Positions 1-37,918 of a DNA stretch of 64,000 nucleotides are shown one piece after another; positions within the stretch are counted from its first letter, which is position 1; each line of letters starts with the position of its first letter. A program made the translations under genes and the position numbers. The DNA comes from Xestospongia muta. Taxonomy: Eukaryota > Porifera > Demospongiae > Haplosclerida > Petrosiidae. The stretch covers positions 4,938,932-5,002,931 of the forward strand of contig OY848925.1 in NCBI GenBank assembly GCA_963693285.1, in the 5' to 3' direction. The notes beneath the pieces are model-generated. The model was given only the letters and a program-made list of their open reading frames with translations, did no database searches and was not told the DNA's origin.

Positions 1-1231
1 AACTGACAAAAATTAAAAACTAAAAAATAAATAAAAAAATGAGAATAAAAAAGAAAATAAACAGACATGGATGACAAAACTAAAAAGATGATCAAGCGAC
101 GAGAGGAGTGAGTCGATCCAACGAAGTACGAGATGATCCAACGATGATGTGGAGTCCTACAGAATGTAGAGGGAGAAAGAGGGAGTACTTGTAGCAACTG
201 AAAATGGATGAGAGATGATGGATGGAGAGAAACTCACCTTATACTATAAGCTTGGGAAATGGAGTCCCATTTAATATATCATCAAGAGATCTTTGTCATG
301 CTCGAATTTGACAACCAGTCACCAGAAACTTGTGACAAATTTGGCGGGAAATACCACACGTGTGACAAACATTAATTGATTTTTAATTGATTTTTAATTG
401 ATCTGATTAACAACTAATTAAAGTTTTTAAAATACATAAGTACTTTAACTATTCTACAAGTTGTTACTGGAAAGAAATATAATTGTAAGACAATGTCTAT
501 ATACAATATAAAGTACAAAGTGTTATCAGAAACTTCTAAACTAGACAGTTTAGCAGTCTCAGTAATTTTCTGTTACAATACGTGTGTATCAATATATATT
601 ATGAATTAGTGAAGCTAGTGTATGCAGGAAGCAGCTATCAGCTGCATAGGCTCAGATCTGCCAGTGCTAGCTTTGAAAAAAAAATTAAATTTTGGAAACT
701 TAACTTGTTTGTAGGTTTTAATTTTTGGGAATATTAAATTGAAAATTAGCTATTTAAAAAAATTAATGTAGATAATTTTAGAAATTAATTCCCATGTAGT
801 TTTTAGTCTTTTTAAATGTTTTAAATTCAAAATTACCTTTTTATAATTAAGTAGTTTTTTAGAAAACGTCTGTTATGTTTATTAGTTTTTTTTAAATTGA
901 TTCTTTTTAATTTTATAAATTTTATTGAATAAATATACTTAATATAAATCTGATTTTGTTTCTGCTTCATCTACTTCAGAATCCTAACTGTTTGATTGCT
1001 CTTATGATTAATTACATGTTACCTAGCATGTTGTGTTCTATACACAAGTAGTAATAAGTCTATTTGTACAATATATTGAGTAATCACTGTAACAATAACC
1101 ATATAATAACATTTTCCTTATGCTTGTATTGAAAATTTTAATATACATATATTAATAAAAATATTCACATCACATAAAGCTATACAAGAATGTATGAAGG
1201 ATAAAAATTGATTACAATTGTTTAATAACAA
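1..1231. other. AT-rich intergenic region left of the AREL1-like gene
   Basis: No convincing coding exon was found on either strand. Most of it (about 360-1230) is very AT-rich with runs of T and A and probably includes the 3' untranslated region of the AREL1-like gene, which ends at 1232 on the minus strand. An ATTAAA hexamer lies at 1221-1226 on the minus strand just after the stop codon, and further A-rich hexamers occur downstream. At the far left a minus-strand splice donor (GTGAGTT, 231-237) may mark the first exon of a gene running out of the window. Confidence 0.5.
340..351. promoter_or_regulatory. E2F-like site TTTGGCGGGAAA, possible promoter of a leftward gene
   Basis: The 12-base string TTTGGCGGGAAA matches the classical E2F/DP consensus and is a rare GC-rich patch in AT-rich surroundings. 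About 100 bp to its left a good minus-strand donor (AAG|GTGAGTT, exon end at 238) could close a 5' exon of a gene transcribed leftward out of the window. Both the site and the gene are inferred from short motifs only, and a chance match is possible. Confidence 0.2.
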
Positions 1232-4200
1232 CTAGGTAAGAAGTATTCCTTCAGAACCTTCATTTATAGCAGTCATTAGAGCAGTTCTGAACTGTTCGTA
1301 TGTATTATAATTCGGAAGACACAAATGATTGAAACTAAGAAAGAGAGAGAGAGAGAAAGAGAATATTCACGTATGCTATGGTAAATTTAGAGGACCAGAG
1401 AATGACTGCTCTTTGTTCTATGCTTACCACGTATGAGCATAAGGAAGACGATTGCCACTTTCACCAGATGAAGCAATAAGAAATGGTGGGCGTAGCTCAC
1501 CAAAACCTCCAGTAGGAATCTGAGAACTACCAGTAACAAATTGCACCAATCTGGACAGCTCTTCTTGACTGAATTCTTCAACAAGTATCCAAAACCATTC
1601 AACTACACGTGTGAAGTCATCAGAAGACCCTCGTATTTCTGTATGAGCACGCAAGTCATCAACGTTCAGTTCTTGTAAGCCACACATCAATAACTATATA
1701 TAGTATAAGCAAAAAGACAGAAATATAATTAAATGTAAAAACATTAACGTTTTCTATACTAACCTCTAGTTCATTTTCATCAAACATCCCAAGAAGATCA
1801 TCAGGAATAAATACATGGAGTCCTAACAACCAAGACAATAATGGAACAACTTATTAGATTGAAAATTATTGAATGCAAAAACCTTTCAGGAAATGTCGTA
1901 TTTCTTCTGACACTCTTTTACCGAGTCGATATTGAGCTAGTTGGTTTAAATAATCCATTTTGTTTTGATCAGTAACTGTGGCTTTTGATCCTCCAGGTGT
2001 CAGAGAAACCATCTAAAAAGATAAAGTGATTTAACTAAAACTATTTTCTTAAAATTTGTAAGTCTTTGATTTCATGTGACAGCTACTTCAAACATGTAGT
2101 AGTATTAATGCTGCAAAATTACCCTTGGATCTGAAGTCCCACCACTGCTCTCAAACTCTTCCTCTGCAAACGTGAGACTCAGATCTAAGTCAGTTAGACT
2201 GTTGGATCTCAAATATTCAATTTTTGTCTGATACAATTCGGGATCATCAGTCTCAAAATGCTAAGTTAACAGAGCACAGATCACATTATTCAATTGTCAT
2301 ATATATTACTTGCCTTCCAAGATAATCTCAAGCCAATAATTTGAGCCAGAAAGGAGCGAGTGAATTTGGCTTTTACCAACAACGGATTTCCTAGAGCTGT
2401 CTCAAAGAGACATTTACCAACTATTTTCCCAGCAAACTCATAATGCTCTGGAGTCAATTCTCTATCTCTCCTTCTTCTAACATTAGGATGTACCTATTAA
2501 ATAAATTTCTAACACAACATTATTTCCCTTAATGTACCAAAGCTTGCGGATCATCATTTAAACGAGCAAAGAGACCACGAGGGTTTCTACCACTAAAGAG
2601 AGCTTCACATAAGCAACTAAAAAATTCTCTGGAGACACCGCCTACATCAACACCTATAGTGATAGATAGTATAAACTGAAGTACTGGATGCTTGATAATA
2701 AAATTTAGTACCTGCTTCTCCATCAAAAACCACCTTAAATTTTCTTTTCCACATATCTGATTTGAATCCACGAGTAGCTTGCATTGCCTGTAATGAAACT
2801 CTCATTAGCCATTACAAGTTAAGTCTTTCTTACACTTGCAAGAAGACTGAATCGTCGGACAGTTATACGAACTTCTTGTCGATACCCTGAAGTCATCTCA
2901 GGATTTCGTCTTTGTAGTTCTTGGTGAAAAAATCTGGATTTATCCCGAAAAGTTTCACCACCACCTGTACATATGCACTCTATTAGCTAAACAGTACTTA
3001 TAATAACAAACTGACCTATATTTCTTTGGATGAATTTGTAAAAGATAGCACCTATAATCTCTCTGTCAGAAGATACAAGAGTTACTGGTGACTGAAGACC
3101 ATCATCTAATGTAAACTTGTCACGTTCAGAATGAAATATAAACTACAAAGAAAGAAAGAAAGAAAATGATTGATAGCTATTATTAATGTATGTATAACTT
3201 TAGAGTGTTTGTAGCTCTAGTGTCAATGGTGAACTGGTCTCCTACCTCAAAACAGAATCTCATTGTTAACATAATGACTAACAGCTAAGAAATAATCACC
3301 AACATTAAAATGTGGTAGGCATTTATTTGTAAAGTATACATACATGTGTTCGATGCATGCTTAGAACAATTATTAAAATCAACACTACTACAAAGTTGAC
3401 TCCAATATTTCACAATTATGATAAGTTATTGTGACTGGACAGTCTGTCAGTCCAACATGCCATGGATTATCATGTGGTATTGTTTCTGATCATTTCACTC
3501 ACTTGTGTGCTGTTGCAGACACGACATGTGAAGACACGAGAGGAGATGAATAACGTGTACTCCCTTATCTGAAATAACTAGAGAAAAGGAGAGGAACCTT
3601 GAATTGAGTAATACAGGCGATGAACATTGCCTGTAATTCATCATAAAGTAAAAAGGTTGACAATATTTTAGAACATTTTTATATTTGTAGGAATTATGCA
3701 GGCAAACAGTACAATCTTCAGTTATTCAACTCACTCTAGGCGACAAGAAGCACTTCACTCTCTTAGCTTCTCTGGAACTATCTGAAGGAATCAATCTAGC
3801 ATTGTAACCAATTGTAAGAAATCGACACTGCAAGTTCTGCTCAACTTTGGCAGTGCTATCCTCTAGTGATAAGAGATATTACCATACAAACAAGACAAAG
3901 GAAGCACTCACTAACCTGTTAGACAGAACACAATACAATTTTGTAGTCCTAGTATTCTGTCTAAGTATTTGATGCATCCAGTATAATAGCCTGGACGATC
4001 TAATTTGATCAACATCTCATAACGTCCATCTTCATCATCGATTAGACTGACGTGATGTTCGGGCAAAACTAGATCACCACCAGGTCCATTCTAATGTAAC
4101 AGAGAGTGTAGTAGATTAAACAGTGAGCTTAACTATAAAAGCTAATTTAAACTGAATAGAGATAGAATGGCTTTATAAAAAGAAACCAAAAAAATTATAA

Positions 4201-6735
4201 ATACAGATAATCCAAATATAAATTATACATGTGACCTGATTTGCAATAAGGGACCACTTCTGTCAAAACATTTGTGATGTGAGTTATGAAATGGATCACT
4301 GTTAAAACATCTCAAAAAAACAGTTTTGTGTATATACAGTTACTATACACACACAACTATTCATGGTAACTGTAAGCATACAAAGATGTTTTTGAGGTGT
4401 TTAAACAGTGGTCCAATTTCACAAATCAGGTCACAAATGTTTTGACAGAAGTGGTACCTTATTGCAAATCAGGTCACACACATATATATTGTCTATTAAC
4501 ATTAATGTTGTAAAGTATTAGTTAGCACTTTAGTAGTTGAGATCAAATCTACTGGTATCACTATTACTACCATCTGGTCAATTAGTATGCTACAACATCA
4601 GCACATATTTATAGTAAAAAACTATGTCATATAATAAATGGAATGACCTCTGTAATCACCGTACTATATTAACATAGTGAATTATAGTAAATAATACAAT
4701 ATTTGATGATAGATAAGCAACTAATTGAATTATATTACAGCTGGTGTTAACACTTTGTTTATCTCAGCTGATTAGACTGTCATGGTAGTATGATGGTACA
4801 CACCCACTAACTAGCTTCTAAACTTAGGACAGCATTAGACACATACCTGTTGAGCTTCAAAGAACAAGAGATCTTCGTTTACAAATGCCACATTACCGTA
4901 TGAGTCTTTAGGTGACAGGATAATAGGATAAAATGTATTGCATTTTAGTACAAGTGTATTAGTGTGATGATGTATGATAGTTCTATTAGGATCAGGTGGA
5001 CCTGTCAATAAAAGAAACAAAGTGTTTTATACTTTGAACTTTATACTAGCAATTACCAAATAAAAACATTATGATAGACTTTGTACCACATAGTACATAG
5101 TTACTTTATTAGTCTGTATGTTATATTGAAGTAATATCCATTGTATATTACCCATACTTAACCAATAATTGGAAAGTTATTGACATAATTGTTAAGTATT
5201 TTGTTACTAGTAATTAAATTTAGAAGAAAATTAGGAAATTTAGAAAATTTTAGTAAATGCAGCAAATTTTTGTTACCACAACCACGAGTACTTTCTAAAA
5301 TCAACATTTTCTAACCCACTACAACAAAGCCATTTATAAAAGAAATTTTCCTTTTCTAAAGTATTAGCAATATAATGTCACAGACACTAAAACAATTTAA
5401 CCATTTGTCCTTATCATCAGGAGAATGTCTCATAATATGGTCATAATACAACAGGAGAAGGAAAGGAGTATTTACTTCTGAGCCATTAAATAGCCATAGT
5501 GTCTCTTACTATAACAACAGTGTGCTATTGTAAAGTTTAATATCACAAAGGTATCTATAATAACAATGAATATAGGGTGAAAAGTTAGTATAGACTCTGT
5601 CAATAGAAAGTCTTTGAACTTTCAAAACTTTCTCTCTGTATGTTGCTATTACATCAGAAATAATGATATTCATAAGTCATCTGTCTAGTCACCACAATGA
5701 ACTATACCATGACTTATAAAGACTTAATAGAAATATTAAAGAGACAAAAGAGGTTATCACAATGCTCAAGCCTGCTACACTACTTGGGAGTTTTAATGGA
5801 AACCGTAATATTAACATGTTAGAAGTCACATAATATATTATGACAATGGACTCTTCCTCCACTTACCTGGTTGATAATTCCTCCTACTAATACCTTGCAA
5901 TATCTCTCCATTGATCATAAATAAAATTGTGTATTCTCCGGAAACACGGACAGTGAATGATACTCGTATTGTTGAACGATTGTTATATTCTATAATACAA
6001 TTAACTTCTCTACCAGTATCTTCATTATGGACATCAGCTTGGAAATAGTCAGTGCCTTTCAATGTATATGGTGTTCCATTACGACAAACTAACTAAATGA
6101 GAAAGAATAACATCATTATAAAAACAATAACAATAGCTATTATTTGTTTATCAATTCATCCATCCATCTTTGTTTATCTGTCCATTTACCCCATCCATCC
6201 ATCCGTCCATCTATTCATCTATTCATCCATTTATTCATACCTCAATCACAGCTACTGTTAGTACTCCTACTGTAGTATCAGGTTGATTCCATCTTATAAC
6301 ACATTGTGAAGGTGCTAATAGATATTGAATGGGATCTCTACGAGATCTATTCCTGGACTGGTCATGTTGTTGTTCTAAACAGTAATGATATTAGAGTCAA
6401 AGAGGGTGTGGTTATTTGTTTATTATCAGGTACAATTTCTATTTTAGTACTGTGGTACCAGACACAATTTATATAACTACTTTCTCTTAGAACAAACTAT
6501 CAGATACTACTATCTGATAGTTGCTCTAAGAAAAAGTTGTATTACGTCAATCTATCGATAGATCGAGTGTATTATTCTAATATCTGGCTCTCTCTCAAAA
6601 CAAGTACATATATATTGTAATATTAAAGGATTGAGTAGAGGACATACCAATAAGTCTTCTGTAAGAGGCGCCCAACGATTCCACGACAGGATCTATGTCG
6701 TCTAATGTTGTTGGTCTGCCAAAGCAGCAGCCCAT
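1232..6735 (-). CDS. AREL1: AREL1-like HECT-type E3 ubiquitin ligase with filamin repeat (17 exons)
   Basis: E3 ubiquitin ligase of the AREL1 (KIAA0317) family, which passes ubiquitin from an E2 through a catalytic cysteine. In-frame exons, in transcription order: 6648-6735, 6241-6374, 5867-6092, 4847-5001, 3916-4090, 3735-3862, 3246-3284, 3016-3142, 2834-2964, 2712-2787, 2538-2653, 2314-2493, 2123-2260, 1883-2012, 1764-1822, 1428-1693, 1232-1334. They sum to 757 codons including TAG; human AREL1 is a little over 800 residues. The N-terminal half carries an Ig/filamin-like repeat (exons 3-5). The C-terminal half is a full HECT domain: DVGGVSREFF, EFAGKIVGKCLFE, FTRSFLAQIIGLRL, NKMDYLNQLAQYRL, VQFVTGSSQIP and the active-site motif AHTCFN, whose Cys codon is split by the last intron. 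The start ATG (6733-6735) gives MGCCFG, unlike the hydrophobic start of vertebrate AREL1. The intron at 2313 has a GC donor. Exon 7 (39 nt) is the least certain. Confidence 0.9.
4231..4477. mobile_element. Foldback MITE-like element in AREL1 intron 4
   Basis: Two arms of roughly 90 bp face each other: the left starts GTGACCTGATTTGCAATAAG and the right ends with its reverse complement, CTTATTGCAAATCAGGTCAC allowing for one or two changes. Both arms also carry matching blocks around CTGTCAAAACATTTGTGA and the AAACATCTCAAAAA stretch. It sits wholly in the intron between 4091 and 4846. No clear target-site duplication or coding capacity was seen, so it is a non-autonomous foldback element of unknown superfamily. 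Confidence 0.75.
5002..5866. other. Long AREL1 intron 3, no other feature seen
   Basis: This 865 bp intron between the two filamin-repeat exons is AT-rich. I found no repeat arms, coding exon or RNA-like structure in it. Confidence 0.5.
6157..6240. repeat. CATC-type tetranucleotide microsatellite
   Basis: Imperfect tandem CATC/CATT units lie in AREL1 intron 2, just before exon 2 in window coordinates. The same microsatellite accompanies the two AREL1 relic copies (about 36380-36462 and 54060-54142), supporting their common origin by duplication. Confidence 0.85.
6481..6533. repeat. Short hairpin in AREL1 intron 1
   Basis: CTTAGAACAAACTATCAGATA and TATCTGATAGTTGCTCTAAG form an inverted repeat of about 20 bp with a 4-base loop, one mismatch and one bulge. 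It may be the tip of a small foldback element or a local palindrome. It is absent from the two relic copies, where a transposase-like sequence occupies the corresponding place. Confidence 0.7.
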
Positions 6736-6887
6736 GGCACTTTCCTTTAGCCTTAATAACGAGTGGGCGTTCATTTAATAATAATTAATTATTGTAGGCA
6801 GGTGGCAGAAGTTATTTATTTTATTGATTTAAACGAAAAAAAGCAGAAATTAAATGTCTTAAGTAGTTTGTCAAAGTTATAGGTGAG

Positions 6888-6893
6888 TTTATT
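6888..6893 (-). terminator. AATAAA polyadenylation signal of SRCR gene A
   Basis: On the minus strand AATAAA follows immediately after the proposed TGA stop codon (6894-6896). The same stop-plus-signal arrangement is conserved in genes B and C. Confidence 0.6.
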
Positions 6894-34764
<27,871 letters not shown>

Positions 34765-34887
34765 TATGACTAGTCTTCCTTTATTGATTAACTGCAGTCT
34801 ATAATGGAACACTTGTTTCTAACAATAAGATATATCTGATCCACTGAAAAATGTGTATGAATGAACAAAGTTGTATAGTTACAGCTG

Positions 34888-34894
34888 TATATAT
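34888..34894 (-). promoter_or_regulatory. Possible TATA box of gene A
   Basis: TATATA-rich motif (ATATATA on the minus strand) about 125 bp upstream of the start ATG. A similar TATATATA sits 113-121 bp upstream of the gene B ATG, in otherwise similar flanks. Confidence 0.4.
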
Positions 34895-34899
34895 CAAGG

Positions 34900-35316
34900 T
34901 GGCTGGGAAAAACTGGTAGACAGACTAATAATGGGCATGGCTAGGAGTCTAAGACCTCCCTGAAGTCACCAAAAGTATGTGAGTAGACTATTGTGTAAAC
35001 AAGTGCAGTCTTCAGGTTGTGGCATGTTGAGGTGTGATGTATGTGAGTTTAAAAAATATGTGATGTGTGCTGACAAATACAGGTCCAGAATTAAAATTTT
35101 AATTTAATACAAAATTTTTAACAAATGAATAAAACAAACCAAAAACAGAAAGCAAACACTATTGTCATAAGAATAATAATATAAAAAGTATTAGATGTGT
35201 GAGTAATAAATGGCTCACATATAAAACATTACATTCTGACACATCACCCACATAATAGTGGATGTCTTAGAAAAACAAATTTCATTCTCTGCACAATAGT
35301 GGCTGTTTTTAGAAAA
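34900..35316. other. Intergenic spacer between block 1 and block 2
   Basis: No gene seen. Much of it matches 51990-52330 upstream of gene B (aaaattttaat, atgtgagtg, ataaaacat elements), consistent with duplication of the 5' flank. Confidence 0.55.
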
Positions 35317-36600
35317 TTATGCAAATCTAAATCCTTCTGATCCTTCATTGAGTGCCACTGTTAATGCTTGCTGAAATTGTTGATAAGAATCATAGTAAGG
35401 TAGGCAAAGTTGATCGAAACTAGAAAAAAGCAATGATTAAATGACAAAGTAATAGTGCGTGTGTATAATGGTAAGTGGATGGTAAAGACTATACTATTGC
35501 ATATAAGTTGTAGTTCAAATATTATTAGGGACAACCTGTGTCTTACAGACACCACTTCACTTGCTATTAACAATATGATTTGACGTCTTGTTGTTAATAT
35601 TCAATGTATAAAATTAACTTCTAAAAACATACCACCCTAACAAAATTAAGTTAGATTTTCATGGCATCCAGTTTAAAATGTTCTATCAGAGCTCATTTTG
35701 ACTAAAAGATGTTAATATTCACAAATAGTTATTATAGTCTCAGATTGCCTGTATACATTGTATCCTTTACTTTGTGATGGTGCTAAGGTGTGACAAAACA
35801 TCACTTCAAAAGTCTACTTCTTTTTAACTAACAAGCCACAAGATATAGAGAAGCTAATTCAATATTCAAGCCACACCTTATTGCCTGACCTAGCTTCCTT
35901 GACATAAAGGACTGGGTTATTATTACAAACAGGTGTTAATCAAATATAAGGTGTGTACTTTAATGTGTTTGTGCTAATAATGTAATGACTTACCTCCAAC
36001 TCATTTTTTCTTCAAAATATAGGTGATGAAGAATAATGTCATCGAGACCTATAGATGTAAAAATCTATGATAGTTGAAACTTTAACTATAATAATAATAA
36101 AAAATCTACTATGGTATTATGTTAACTCAGGTAGAGTAAGGTTGCTTTGATAATCATTTCCTTGATATAATGTTAGTCTAGACTCTTTTTGAACAAGGAG
36201 ATGAAAAGAAGATCAGACAAATTAGTCTCATTCCCAAACCACCAAACTTCCCCCAGGCTACCACTCTGTCTTGAAAATAGTCAGTAGGTTTGAATGTATA
36301 TGGTGTTCAAATTAACTATAAATGAGAGAAATAATAACATACTTATAAAATAATCAGAATACACTTTTTGTCGTCTATTTATCCATCCATCTTTGTTTAT
36401 CTGTCCATTTACCCCATCCATCCATCCGTCCATCTATTCATCTATTTATCCATTTATTCATATCTCAATCACAGCTACTGTTAGTACTTCTACTGTAGTA
36501 TCAGGTTGATTCCATCTTATAACACATTGTGAAGGTGCTAATAGATATTGAATGGGATCTCTACGAGATCTATTCCTGGACTGCTCATATTGTTGTTCTA
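35317..36600 (-). pseudogene. AREL1: AREL1 relic in block 2
   Basis: Scattered remains of the AREL1-like gene in the correct order. The terminal HECT exon (35317-35419, 103 nt like the intact one) still reads FDQLCLPYYDSYQQF and NEGSEGFRFA then stop. A degenerate copy of exon 15 lies near 35995-36052, a fragment of exon 3 near 36268-36317, and exon 2 near 36468-36600 (RRDPIQYLLAPSQCVIRWNQ). All exons between are missing, including most of HECT, so it cannot make a ligase. Confidence 0.85.
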
Positions 36601-36639
36601 AACAGTAATGATATTAGAGTCAAAGAGAGCAAAATATAC

Positions 36640-37202
36640 ACTATGCATGCTTTTAAATATGGTAAACAGCACCCTCTAATCAATGCCTTCTTTCCAAGTA
36701 AACACAGAAGTGCATATGAGAGGGTTATCAATCTAATTAGACAGAAGACTGATCCACTACAACTAACTTTAAATCCTCAAACTGTTGTTAGTGGTTTTAA
36801 GCTAGCCATAAACAAGCAGTTCAGTTAAATTTTCCAAATACATAATTTCAGGTGTGCTACTATCATTTTTGTCAAGCCATTATGTGTAAAATATAGACAA
36901 TAAGATTACAAGTACAATATCAAGATTATATCTTAGGACTTAAATCATTTGTGAGGAAAACAGCTATCCTTGCTTTGTTCCAGATCTGTTTCTTCATTTA
37001 GCATATGGCAGCAATCAAAGCTGATAAGTCTGATCAGCCAAATATTGGCCATTTTATTTTGCATTTTGAAGATGTTTCTGACTTGTTGGACACTTTCCTA
37101 AGACTGAGCTATAACACAGATGGGCCATGGACCAACAATCATTTAGAGGGGTGGCATAATAGACAAAAAATATTTGTTGGAAAACAACACTTGAATGTGT
37201 AG
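36640..37202 (+). pseudogene. Degraded MULE-type transposase fragment (block 2)
   Basis: Plus-strand reading shows the C-terminal half of a Mutator-like (MULE) transposase: FPSKHRSAYERVINLIRQ, then CYYHFCQAIMCKI with stops, FVRKTAILALFQICFFI, and TNNHLEGWHNRQ. The frame is interrupted by stop codons after NKQFS and inside the middle section, so it is dead. It sits immediately next to AREL1 relic exon 2, where the intact gene has ordinary intron sequence. The identical fragment occurs in block 3. Confidence 0.75.
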
Positions 37203-37499
37203 TTTTTCAAGGAGAGCAAATGTAAACTAAAATATCTTTACAGCACTTATCAACAAAAGCAAAACTTCCAAGAAGGACCTTAAGGTCAATAAGAAAGACA
37301 GAAGGATTGAAGAACTTAAAATAGATTTACAAATAAGACAATTAGTTTTTATCTGGTATGGCTGCACATACTAATATATAAGCAACTTAGAAACTTAATT
37401 CTTCATGCATTAACTATACTCTCACTATTATAATGTGCTTATTTAATACTTACCTTTTCTCTTTTTTGTGACATAGTACTTATCACCATCTTGAAATTA

Positions 37500-37683
37500 G
37501 GGTGCTTCTTGATGTAACTTGACTGATAAAGTAACACTTGTCCTATGATGACATCACTAGGTGTCATAGAGTTAATAATGTTAGGTTTGGCTTAGAGTTT
37601 AGGTGATGTCATTATTATGATGACATCACTATGTGTCATTTCATTATGATGTCATCATAGTCAAGTTACACCAAAAACCACCC
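37500..37683. mobile_element. 184-bp MITE with 25-bp inverted termini and 8-bp target duplication
   Basis: Termini GGGTGCTTCTTGATGTAACT and (reverse complement of the right end) GGGTGGTTTTTGGTGTAACT continue into a shared TGACT. They are flanked by perfect TGAAATTA repeats at 37492-37499 and 37684-37691. The interior is a further palindrome of gatgacatcac/gtgatgtcat blocks. The 8-bp duplication suggests the hAT superfamily, mobilised in trans (inference). Confidence 0.8.
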
Positions 37684-37689
37684 TGAAAT

Positions 37690-37900
37690 TAGTACTTACT
37701 TAATGAATATTCAATACATAACAAGTAGACAAACTCAAATAGTAGGCAAAGGCGGAGTAGGCGAACCTCCTTCCTTAAGAACTTCAAGAACAAGTGGGCA
37801 TTCATTCAATAATATTACTGCAGGTGGCACTACCACCAAGTTAATCATTACAATTTAATGTTAACAAAAAAGAAAACAATGCCTTAAGTAGTTTGTTAAA
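37690..37900. other. Spacer with a relic of the AREL1 5' flank
   Basis: The segment near 37793-37850 (agtgggcattcattcaataat, then gcaggtggca) matches the sequence just upstream of the intact AREL1 start (6760-6810). This marks where the AREL1 relic of block 2 ends against gene B. Confidence 0.6.
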
Positions 37901-37912
37901 GTTATAGGTGAG

Positions 37913-37918
37913 TTTATT
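37913..37918 (-). terminator. AATAAA polyadenylation signal of SRCR gene B
   Basis: AATAAA directly follows the proposed TGA stop (37919-37921) on the minus strand, as in genes A and C. Confidence 0.6.

Noticed and set aside
1387..1602. A minus-strand frame beginning MNGFGYLLKNS
   Set aside because: It overlaps AREL1 exon 16 in another frame; the HECT reading is clearly the real one.
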